Assembly (NCBI GenBank): GCA_028095005.1
Contig: CM051459.1
Coordinates: 318,000,513-318,064,512, forward strand
DNA length: 64,000 bases
Direction of reading: 5' to 3'
DNA from: Rhynchospora pubera
Taxonomy: Eukaryota; Streptophyta; Magnoliopsida; Poales; Cyperaceae
The position numbers and the translations under genes were made by a program. Shown one piece after another: positions 49,495-59,499 of this stretch. The notes below the pieces were generated by a model that saw only the letters and a list, made by a program, of their open reading frames with translations, made no database searches and had not been told where the DNA came from. How positions within the stretch are numbered: the first letter of the stretch is position 1; the number at the start of each line of letters is the position of its first letter.

Positions 49495-50817
49495 CTAAAA
49501 TAATACCCCATACATGAAGTCCATAACCTCCGAAACGACTGCATCAACGTCTTCGTTTTTATATGGTTGTCCAACCGGCTCGATATACTGCAATTTGATC
49601 ATTAACAATTGATAAAGTCAAATAATTTTGTAAACCCTAAGCCCTAAACCAATAAAAATATGAAATCCTAAAATAATAAATCGGCTTAACATTACCTCAG
49701 GGAATTCTCCGACCGTAGTCCAACTACTTAATATCGCCCTCATGTTGAGCATTGTGAAATATCCACACTCTATGCCGCCCCTTTGTATCGGTCCCTAATT
49801 AAGATTCCAACAAAAGAAACACAATTTTTTTTAGTTAATTTCAATTTCACAAACAAATAATATCTTAAACTGATAAGTTCTGTACCTTAATTCGGTACCA
49901 ATCAAATCCTGTTCTGCTCTTTTGGCTATATCTTCCGGCTTCCACTAAATACCGCTTGTATACCCTGCATGCAATATTATTTAAAACAACAAAATCTAAT
50001 ATTTTTTAATTTGAAAAATCTCATCATGCTTTAACTTAATTCAGAAATGGAAACTTACGAAGATATGAATGGCTTAATATATAACTTTGGATTCTTGCGT
50101 TCTAGAGAATCAACAAAGTGAACGGTGCGCTTCTCGACATTAATAACAAGGACAACCCAATGAAACCTGTAATTAATAGAGATTTATTATTTTGGTGGAA
50201 TTAAAGGAAACTACAAAATTCTTTCATTAGTAGCCATATTGGTTATATTTCTTACTGCTGATTATACGGCAAAACAAGATAGGAGGATGGATTATCCATG
50301 AATGCTCTCGTTAGGTAATTCACCGCACCGAGTTCTTCGTGTTTGAATTTCCACTCAACCAATAACTCTGGATCCAGTACGGTGATGCTCTTGGAGAACT
50401 CATTCTCTTCTTGCCTTGTTGAAAGTTCTTCCATCCAAAACCTGCAAACATGGATATCAAAGTTCAACAATTTCAATTTTGAATGAATTGAATGAAGAAA
50501 AAAATAAACATTAAAGTTGAAAAATTCAAACCAGCAGTAAAATTTCACAATCGATTGAGATAGCTCCTCCCTTTTAAAACATTCGACAATATCCTCGACA
50601 TTAACGTTGAACTTAACATCGCCATCGTGCGTACCCCAAGGATTGCAATTAGGCAGCTCAAAGTTCGTCTCTTCTTCTGGTTGGAGCATCAACAGTCTGT
50701 ATACTGCTTGTTCGGATGGGCTCAGCCTGTCAATAATATCCTTTGGGAGGAGTGGATCACGGGTAACAAACGACCCCGCACTTGGGACCTTTGGACTCTC
50801 CTCCACATTCTTCGCCA
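49495..50817 (-). CDS. Ulp1-like cysteine protease (C48) of a CACTA element, 5' end missing
   Basis: Minus-strand exons are 50817-50532, 50441-50256, 50166-50059, 49964-49886, 49794-49696 and 49587-49495, with consistent GT-AG junctions and phases and no internal stop; the stop is at 49497-49495. The catalytic set is visible in order: His in FHWVVLV, Asp in VHFVDS, then Gln and Cys in QRGGIECGY. The family cleaves SUMO-like modifiers, and such domains are common cargo of plant CACTA and MULE elements. The first exon begins in phase after a TTTTTTCTAG acceptor; upstream exons were not found, so this is the C-terminal part (about 283 residues) of a larger protein, or a truncated gene. An N-terminal segment (SPSEQAVYRLLM) precedes the catalytic part. 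Confidence 0.75.
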
Positions 50818-51224
50818 CTAGAAAAAAACAAAAATATATAAAAAACAATCGTGTGACTTCCGATCCGTTGAATCGTGCGACTTATCCGGCCGATGTAAGA
50901 TCTTCTCCTATTCAATGAGATCTTAAAATATATAAAAAAACAAAAATAACCATGAATTAATGAAAAAATCGAAATAAATAAGAAAAAAATGTAAAAATAA
51001 AAAATACGGTTCAAAATTAATTTTTTTTACCTTAAATCTGCTCTCCTTCTTATTCTCTTTCTAATTATTATTTTTTCAGAATTTTTAGAAAATTTTTGCT
51101 ATTTTTTTGGAGTGAAGTAGGACACCACAAATCGCAATAAATGAGAAGATCAGAAAAGAGTTAAGTGCGGCGCTAGCTGTGAGTTTGTTGGGATGGGAAG
51201 AAGACCTAATTAAATACAGAACTT

Positions 51225-51545
51225 TTCTGTAACGGTTATTAAAAATAACCGTTACAGAATCAATAAAAAATAAAAAAAAAACGTTAACCTACTGTAACGG
51301 TTATTTACTAATAACCGTTACAGAAGATGGTTGATATTTATATATTTCTTTTTTCTTTTCTGTAACGGTTGCTGGATAATAACCGTTACAGAAGCTTCAT
51401 GCATTTTTTTTCCTGACCATGACGGAAATGTTATTACGGTTGTTTCATAATAACCGTTACAGATTTGTGGCGCCAATTTTCCCGTCTAATGCCTGACTAT
51501 TCTGTAACGGTTATTTCAAAAACCGTTACAGAAGTGCCGTTACAG
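51225..51545. repeat. Right subterminal dyad cluster (TAACGGTTATT)
   Basis: Five or so inverted pairs of the same TAACGGTTATT motif as the left cluster, adjacent to the CACTA terminus at 51566-51561. Confidence 0.8.
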
Positions 51546-51566
51546 AAGGTCTTTTTTCCCGTAGTG

Positions 51567-52274
51567 GAGGGAGAGGGGGGAGCATACGCGGGAGGGGTGG
51601 GAGGGGGACGAGCGTATGCGGCAGGGAGGGAAACAGAGCGATTTCCAAAAATAGAAATGCGTAGAGCCAAAAATAGAAAAAAACGCGTGGGAATGATGGG
51701 GATGATGAATATCGAAGATGATCCTTATTACCCCCGATTTTTAAGCACGTCGTCGGCAGTGGGGTCTACTTTATAAGATGAATAAGCAATGTGAAAATTT
51801 TGGTGTAATTTTTTCTTCAATAAAATAAAGCTTGGTGCAACATCTCTCTTTCTGATCAACGTCAGCGATGTAAAGTTCGTCAGTAATTCATTAATAAAAG
51901 GGGTGCACGTGATATCTTGACAACGAAATAATTCCATATTTGTACATGTTTTTCTCAAATCAAATATGCAAATTTTATATGAAAATAACAAGATTATAGA
52001 TGCCGACATTAATCGTGAAACATGCAGATAACTTAAATTATTACTTTAATGCAATTTGATTTTTGATTGATATTCATCAAGATTTGCTAAATTCAAGTGT
52101 AATGTACAAGTTATTTTATTGAGTAAGTATGCTGTATATATGCACCACATATCCCATTTTCTTAATTAATATGTGCAGAATATATGTTTAAATAATTTAT
52201 GTTTGGAATAATGAATATAAAATCTTTCTTCTTCATGATAATTATAAGGACTCCAACTTACTGTTCATTTTTCG
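51567..52274. other. Intergenic, nothing recognised
   Basis: It begins with a GGGAGG-rich stretch (to about 51640) and becomes AT-rich. No supported gene. Confidence 0.4.
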
Positions 52275-52706
52275 AGTGTGTTTGGATAGGCCAGGAATAG
52301 GAAATAGGAATAAGAAATTTCGATTTGCGTGCTTATTCTTATTCTTGTGCAAAACAAACGGTATAAGAATAAGGAAGTTGGCCCTTATTCCTATACTAAC
52401 AAAACCATGGTATAAAAATAAAGAATAAGGATAAGCACGCAAACCGAAATTCTTTATTCTTATACCCTATTCACGGCTTATTCCGTTGCATCCAAACACA
52501 CCCGAACTAATAGGATATAAGAATAAGGATGTTTGGGTTTGCGTGCTTACTCTTATTCTTGTGCAAAACAAACGGTATAAGAATAAAGAATTTGGGCTCT
52601 TATTCCTATACTAACAAAATCATGGTATAAGAATAAGGAATAAGGATAAGCACGCAAACTTAAATTCCTTATTCTTATATCCTATTCCCGGCTCATCCAA
52701 ACACAT
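52275..52706. mobile_element. Two MITE copies in tandem (229 and 203 bp)
   Basis: 52275-52503 has GTGTTTGGAT and ATCCAAACAC ends and internal inverted AATAAGGATAAGCACGCAAA words. 52504-52706 is a second copy in the same orientation whose left end is degenerate. Both are ATAAGAATAAGG-rich inverted repeats. Superfamily uncertain (hAT- or Tourist-like ends). Confidence 0.75.
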
Positions 52707-52734
52707 GTATATAAATATGGTAGCGAATGTGAAT

Positions 52735-53007
52735 TTTTAGTTGCAAAAAAAAAATGCTTATATAATTATGCTGAGAAGTATTCCGACGAATTGAGAAAGA
52801 TAATTTGAAGAAACCAATTTTAAAAAATTAGTCAAGCTACTAATTAACTTGTTGAAACTAAAAAGCACCAAATTTAGTTGCAAAAAAAATACTTATATAA
52901 TTATGCTGAGAAGCATTCCGACGAATTGAGAAAGATAATTTAAAACAACCAATCTTAAAAAGTTAGTCAAGCTGCTAATTAACTTGTTGAAACTAAAAGG
53001 CATCAAA
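52735..53007. repeat. Tandem duplication, about 136-bp unit, two copies
   Basis: Both copies start TTTAGTTGCAAAAAAA and contain ATTATGCTGAGAAG(T/C)ATTCC and TTAACTTGTTGAAACTAAAA. They differ by a few bases. Confidence 0.85.
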
Positions 53008-54267
53008 GTTATAGATATGTTATTTTGTTAAAAAAATTGCTTCTTACTATCCACTTCAGCGTCATCCATTCAAAGGAGAGCTCTCCTCCGATCCATTAGC
53101 GCCTCTTACCTCCCTCCAGCAATACATGCTCCATCCCCTTCCCTCCTATTTTAGCATGCATCTTCCATTTCTCCTTCAGTGTGTTTCTCCTTATTCTTCC
53201 CTACTACCTTCTCTCATCTCCCTTTATTCTTTTTCGTTTCTTCTTCTTTTTAATAATCCTATATTCCCATACAGTTAATAATATTAAGGAATTATTTAAT
53301 ACAAAAGTTTAAGTTTATTATAACAAAGAAATATATAATATATGCTTACTTAGTATAACTAAGGGTAGATATGTTCAATTTGTTTGATATATTTGTTCAA
53401 TTCATGTTAATTTTTTTCTTTATATATGAGTCAACATGTTTGTTACTTCTGTCATTTTATTTGTTATGTATGTTGTAAATATGTTCACTTTTTATCTTTT
53501 TGTAGGACTCAATATGTTAGTTACATTGTTTTATTTATTTGATATATATGTCTCTGTTCAATTTATTAATTTGTTGTATCTGTTCATTTTGTTTTATTAT
53601 TTAACTAATATTTCTGTCTGTTCGTTTTTGTTAGTATAAGTGTTCACTTTGTTGTTGTAAATGTACATCCTAAAAAAATAGACATAGGATAAAAAAAATA
53701 AAAAAGGAAGGAGAGATGCAGGAGAGGAGAAAAATGCAAATAGGGAGAGCGTGCACCGGGAGAAATGAAGGAGGGGGAGCGAAGTTTGAAAGAGATGCCA
53801 GAGGAACGGAACGAGAGGGTGCGGAGAGAGTGCAAGTAAAATTGTTCGAGAACTAGAATTTGAAGTTCATGGAAGATGGACAATAACAACATTGCATGCT
53901 ATTGAGAATCTCTCTAATTTCTTACCGAATTTGTTTGCAGTGATCGAAGTCTCTGTGATTTCTGTTGGAGACTTAGGGTTTTGAGAGAGGTTCCTTCTGC
54001 GACAGCCGACTCTTTACCGGAGATTTAAGAGGCAGGTTCTGCGACTCTGTTTTTTTTTTCTACGATTTCCTTTCTAGGAGGTTTGGACGGCGCTGCCGTA
54101 ACTTACTTTATTTTTATGTGATTTCCGTTCCTCACCCCGTCATCCGTTCCTTTCTGTTTCTTCTATTTTTTTATTTTTTCAATCGAATAGAAAATCACAC
54201 CATTCATTTACATCCAACGGATGAATTTCCAAGCGGTGCCCTCTGCACCCAAAAAAAGAGGTGTAGA
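53008..54267. other. Intergenic, nothing recognised
   Basis: AT-rich with pyrimidine-rich stretches (53100-53230) and a purine-rich stretch (53700-53850). No supported gene. Confidence 0.4.
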
Positions 54268-56129
54268 TAGGGCTGTCAAACGTGCAGAACGTACACGGAA
54301 ATAGCAACTTTCGTGTACGTTCCGTTGTTATGCACGTAATTATTTTTTTTTCCGCTTATGTTACGTTAATTAAACGTAACTAAAATTTCCTACGTTTAAT
54401 GTTCCACCTAATTAGACGGAACAAACGTTAATAACGTTAAATTTTATAACCGTCTGAAACTATTACTTAAAAATTTATCTTCCTTAAAAAGTTGACTTAC
54501 ACCTAAGCAAACTTAGCAAATAATTGACGAAACAAACTCAGTAAGCAGATAATCCTTACCAGTAACTCAGTAAGCAAATAAATCTTACTTAACAACTCAC
54601 TAAGCAAACTATTTTATACCAGAAACATTAAAAATTGTCTTAAGCAAAATAGATAACAAGTGTCATATTAACCAAACTGAAAATACAAAAAAAAATCAAT
54701 TCCTTCTCAAATAATTCAACAAAACTAGAGAAATTTCAAAAAAAAAAAAAAAAAGATCCAATTTGAAAGAAACTTAAACAAATTTGAAGTTTAAATCCTA
54801 GAGAAATTTCAGAAGCAATCACACTTCTCCAAGATCACAACCACAAGCAACTTCAAGCTAGTGTTTCTCAACTTGCCCACTTATTCTTTCCTGAATTTAC
54901 ATTCAAACAATTAACTCAAAAAAAGAGAACCCCAGAACAATTGAAAAATCAAGAAAATCGTACCTCCAAGATAACTGGTGGAGGAGGAGGAGGTCTCTCG
55001 AGGAGGAAGACTTGATGCGCCAGTACTCGTAGTACTGGTACGCTTGCTGGTAAGGTGCTGGTACGCCTACTGGTAAGGCTGATCCGGTCATTGAAAATGA
55101 CTGGTGCGCCTACTGGTACTCCTCAAGAGACCCCTCCTCCTCCATGGACTGTCAGGTCTGCAATTATAGCCCGCTACCTGCTTATCGTCTCTGGCTCTCG
55201 TTATCGGTTCCCAAAAGTCTTAAGATATCTTGAATCTCGGATAAATGCACAAAAACAGAAGAAAGGAGTCATTGGGATTTTGTGAGGGGATTTCTACGAC
55301 ATCCGCTGATCCATGACTTGCCTAGGGGACTTTTAACCATACTGAAAAAATCATTTTTGGGGCACTTCCTCACGAAGGTTCAATGGATGAATTTGAAGAG
55401 GCTCTTTTTGATTGATAGATGCAAACTTTGAAGGCAATATGTTGACTTGGCAAATTGGAAAATATCAAGGAGGAGGAGGAGGAGGTCACGGCCATGAAGG
55501 AGGAGGAAGAGGAGGCCACGGTAGTGGGGTCACGGACATGGAGGAGGAGGAGTAGGTCACGGCTGTGGGGTCACGGCCATGGAGGAGGAGGAGGAGGTCA
55601 CGGCCGTGGAGGAGGAGGAAGAGGTTATGGCCATGGAGAAGGAGGAGGAAGAGGTTTTAAGGTTATGGCCATGGAGATGGAGGAGATGGAGGAAGAGGTC
55701 ACGACTTTGTGGTCTGCGTCGCCTGAGAGAGGCTGAGGCTGAGAGGGATAACAGGAGATACAATCGAGAGAGGAGCGGAGCCTAAGAGAGAGAGAGAGAT
55801 TGGAGTAGATACATGAGAGAGAGAGAGAGAGAGAGAGGGAGGGCTCTCAGTCGGCGCTACTCGCTAGCATTAAAAAAACACGGACCAATCTAGACCACAC
55901 ACGCAGGCACACTATTTCATTCCAATTTCACTCCTCTGACGGAATAACGTTAAAAAAACGAAACAGAACTGTGATATTTCGTTTACGTTATGTCTGCCTG
56001 AACGAAACCCCATTCCATTCCGTCTTCTGTTCCGCTGCTTGAAACGTAAGCAAAATGTATTACGTTTCTGTTCCGCCAGGACGGAACGGAACGGAAAACG
56101 TACGAAACGGCACAGTATTGACACCTCTA
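54268..56129. mobile_element. Non-autonomous hAT element (1862 bp) with 8-bp target duplication
   Basis: The ends are TAGGGCTGTCAA and TTGACACCTCTA. The identical 8-base sequence GGTGTAGA flanks both sides (54260-54267 and 56130-56137). Subterminal regions are rich in ACGTTA/TAACGT words. The interior carries GAGGAG- and GGTCACGG-type simple repeats that translate to Gly/His-rich peptide (about 55455-55700). No hAT transposase was seen. Confidence 0.9.
55455..55730 (+). repeat. GGAGGA / GGTCACGGCCATG purine-rich repeat
   Basis: Degenerate tandem repeats of GGAGGAGGA and CACGGCCATGGAGG. Frames through it give GGGHG-like or E-rich peptides depending on phase. It might be a captured fragment of a glycine-rich protein gene, but no intact exon structure is visible. 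Confidence 0.5.
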
Positions 56130-56137
56130 GGTGTAGA

Positions 56138-57235
56138 GGATTCGGATTCGGTGTTATCACACCTGATTTTGTTAATGTGGCCTAACACTTTCGTGCAGAT
56201 ATGGATAATGCAGTTATCATTGATTTTATTTATTTATTTTTATCCTGTCCCGTCTGATCTTTTGCAAAAGGTTGAAAGGGATTGGTCATTGGTCCAAAAA
56301 CTCAATTAAGGCTAGTAGGTCAGAGCTTCATCTTCCCATCCTCTTATAGGCAGGTATTAATTGTTTTGTAATAAACAGGATGTGGAATGGGGCGTGATCT
56401 TGTCGCTCTTAATTAAACTTGAAAAACAGTTATTCATGTAATTTTTATTTTAGTTTATAAAATTAAAATTATTTGACAATTCATGAAATAAAATATTGCA
56501 TAAATGATGGGTACACTACTTAATTTTGGTTTGAGAACACATCCGATCAATTACTCAATTAGATCAACATCCAACGGTATATAAATTTTACTTGTTAATG
56601 CTATCCATGAAGCGTAAAGGTCAAATGATTACACCAACTTGGCACATCAACCTATTGTTCACAGGGAAATAGGATCTTGCTTTTTTTTTTGGGTTCCACA
56701 TTGTCAGATCAAATTGACCGATATTTATTGACAAAAATTATTTTAAAATGGTTTGAGCAATTCATTTCAGATCCAAAATTGAATAAACAAAATCCTTCTA
56801 TTAAAAACAAATAAAAGCAAAATTCACTCCTCCCAAGTCCCAAATGAGTCAATATCCGTAAAAACGTGAGCAAGCATTAATGAGAAAAACAAATGATACT
56901 GTAGAAGTGGGCCGCTGGAGGACAAATTTGCTGTTTCGTAATTATTTTTCTTATCTGCTCCATTTATGATTGTGTTTGACGGAGGAAATAAAGCCTGCAT
57001 ACCCCAAACAATAAATACTTCATATACAAATTTGTGCTGCATCGCTGGTTGCTACCTTCGTCATGTGCAGCAGAATTAGGAAATACCATAAAGCCATAAA
57101 AGAGTCACTTCTGGTTTCCGCTGGCGTTACAGCTTTTTGCTTCATGTAATAAAATGAAAAGAAAAGAATTTGAAAACGACATAAAACATCTTCTTATTAA
57201 ATATTGTGTAACATCTTACTCTTGCTGTACCAATC
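56138..57235. other. Intergenic, nothing recognised
   Basis: AT-rich without supported gene. Confidence 0.4.
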
Positions 57236-57475
57236 CGACTCTGCTGTTGCGCGACACAGCGTGTAGCGCACTACGAGCCGTCTGATCTTGATCGGACGGT
57301 TCACTTTTTACGGGCCTATCAATCTAGGTTACATGCACGGGGCTCCCTTGTCCATTGGATCTTAATCAGACGGCCAGCGTACCGCGCGACACAGCAGATC
57401 TTAATCAGACGGCCAGCGTACCGCGCGACACGCTGTGTCGCGCGGCAGCGGATCTGAATTTTTGCTGTACTATTC
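57236..57475. mobile_element. Small inverted-repeat element with internal duplication
   Basis: The ends share GCGCGACACAGCGTG (left) and its complement CACGCTGTGTCGCGCG (right), in a GC-rich island. A stretch beginning CAGATCTTAATCAGACGGCC occurs twice in tandem (about 57356 and 57391). The outer limits are approximate. Confidence 0.6.
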
Positions 57476-58360
57476 GGTATTCCCAGGTTTGAGCACACAT
57501 TTTTGAAAAAATCGCAGCTGTTAGTATGCCTTTGGATAAGGATAAATAAATTAAATTAAAATGATCACGAGCACTAAAAATGATACACTACACAAGACGA
57601 CTAAAATGATAAACACGAATGAACCGGCTTTTGAGATTATAAGTTCATAACTCAAGTTCTTATTTACAGATTTTTAAATTTGAAATAAGTTGTGAGACTT
57701 ATGAGCCAATAAAATAAGAGACACATTTTTTTCATTTTCCAGCGGCTAAATTTATTATTGAGACGGATCGGGTCCAAGAAACTTAGTCGACTCCAACTGT
57801 CCAACATATTTCTCGAGTACAATTTTTTTTTATTATTTATTATTATTTTATTTTCTTGCTTTTAAGAGAATGGGCCGTTCAATGTAACTGTGTTATGTGG
57901 CGACTGACAGGGCCTGATCTGTCAGTACCCCCTGAGAGTGCTGGGTCCTTTTGAAGGTTAGCAGTGTTAGCCTGTTAGGTCTAATTAAATTGAAAATTTG
58001 AAATAACTTTCAGTTTAAAAGGTACGGACGTACGGTGGAACTGTTGAAGGGTGAGCGAGGTCGGATTTATAATTAGATTCAGCATTTTGGATTTATAATT
58101 ACTTAGTGTCAAATTCACATAATCTCTGAATCAAATTTACATTTATCAATTTAAATTTGTGTTTATAATATTTGGTCAATTTTTTATTTCTCCTGTTAGT
58201 CTCCTTAGAAAATTTTAGAGAAATATAAAGTTGTAATTTTCTGATGTATATGTCAGAAATTATTTTATATAAAAATTTAGACACAAAAAATTTTAATATA
58301 CAGAATTATTTTATTTTTTTAATAAGAAGAAAGTTCCAACGCATTTTAGAAAAGGGTTTA
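57476..58360. other. Intergenic, nothing recognised
   Basis: AT-rich without supported gene. Confidence 0.4.
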
Positions 58361-58369
58361 GCAATTCCC

Positions 58370-58545
58370 TTCCGTACGCGTTTATGAAACGCGCTCAAGA
58401 GCTTGCAACGCGTTTTATAAACGCGTACGAAGGGGGATAAATTCAGCCCTGCAGTTACGCCTTTTGAGGCGAGTCAGGCCTTTGTACGCGTTTATGAAAC
58501 GCGTTCGGAGCCCTGGAGCGCGTTTCATAAACGCGTACGAAGGTC
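58370..58545. repeat. Two long hairpins, TACGCGTTTATGAAACGCG arms
   Basis: 58375-58427 and 58485-58537 are each 53 bases long and made of arms TACGCGTTTATGAAACGCG and its complement around a spacer of about 15 bases. The second is perfect over 19 bases; the first has one or two mismatches or slips. Both are framed by CCTT... and ...CGAAGG. They stand just upstream of the PMD gene and could be subterminal repeats of an element carrying it (inference). Confidence 0.85.
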
Positions 58546-59499
58546 ATCTCCTTCAAATTCGAGAAATAGCCGTTTCATTTCTATTTCCGTTCGCATTTTC
58601 GTTCGCCAGAGACAGAGAGAACCAGAGAAAGAGAGAAGGAGAAAAGGAGAAAAGGAGAGAAGGAGAGAAGAGGAGAAGGAAAGAAAGGGAGAAAGAAAGA
58701 GAAAGAGAGAAGCCAGCGGCAGCGGCAGCGAGGGAAAGAGAAGAGGAGAAGACAGCGGCAGCGGCAGCGAGAGAAAGAGAAGAGGAGAAGGCAGCGGCAG
58801 CGGCAACGGCAACGGCGAACTTGCGACAGCGAGGTTTTTTTCAAAATTATTTTGTATTTTGTATTTGAAATAGTGATAATTGTTGATAATTAGGGGTTTA
58901 GGGGTTTAGGGTTTAGTGATAATTGATGAAATTGTTGATAATTGATGCATGATGATAATTGTGAAATTGTGAAATTGTGGAAATTGTGAAAATTGTGGAA
59001 ATTGTGCATGCCACCACATCATGTGGAAATTGTGGAAATTGAAGTTGTGGAATTATGGAATTGTCCATATGTATGATTGATGATAATTAGTTAAATTTTA
59101 TGTTGGATTTATTTTCTAGAAATGATGTATATTAAATTACTTATGAATATCGATGTAAATTTTAGTTTGTAATTATTGTGAAAATTATGTATAAATGGAA
59201 TTAGTTAGTAAATTGTTGAAATAAAAAGAAATTTATATAGAAAAATTATGGTGCAAATTAACATAGTTTCAAATAACTGGAATTGTATATTGAAAATTAT
59301 GTATAAATTTATTGGCGTAAATTATGGTGCATGAAAAATTTTAACATATTATGATAAAATTATTTGATTATTGATCAGTAATTATTGTGAAAATGTCAAT
59401 TACATAGAAAAATAATTTTTGTTTTGTTCGTTTTGATTATTGAAAAAATATTAAATTCATTGCTGTTTTAAATTAATGTTCTTATATTATTTGAATCAG
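58546..59499 (+). other. Leader region of the PMD gene: purine-rich tract and AT-rich DNA
   Basis: 58610-58830 is GAGAAAGGA- and GCAGCGGCAGCG-rich and may be a 5' leader exon. 58890-58916 has telomere-like GGGTTTAG words. An acceptor-like TCAG directly precedes the ATG at 59500, so a 5'-UTR intron is plausible. Confidence 0.4.

Larger units (their letters stand above)
48865..51566 (-). mobile_element. CACTA-type element, left end truncated, carrying a protease gene
   Basis: The right terminus (minus strand 5' end) reads CACTACGGGAAAAAAGACCT, a typical CACTA terminus. Subterminal clusters of CTGTAACGGTTATT / AATAACCGTTACAG lie at 51225-51545 and 48895-49255. No CACTA terminus is found on the left; the element seems broken at 48865, the edge of the F-box duplication. 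Only an Ulp1-like gene is inside; no TnpD-like transposase was seen, so the element is non-autonomous. Confidence 0.8.

Noticed and set aside
50757..51014. Extra upstream exon of the Ulp1-like gene (Phe/Ile-rich frame)
   Set aside because: It overlaps exon 50532-50817 in another frame and is AT-rich intron-like sequence.
55455..55785. Glycine-rich protein gene
   Set aside because: Overlapping frames in several phases are open because of the GGAGGA repeat; no splice sites or start context; inside a hAT element. Kept only as a repeat.
58464..58868. 134-residue charged frame rich in Glu, Arg and Lys, and its Pro/Leu-rich complement
   Set aside because: It is a purine-rich simple repeat (GAGAAAG, GCAGCGGCA) that is open on both strands; more likely leader DNA of the PMD gene.
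58885..58920. Telomere-like GGGTTTAG repeats
   Set aside because: Only about three copies, too short for an interstitial telomere claim.
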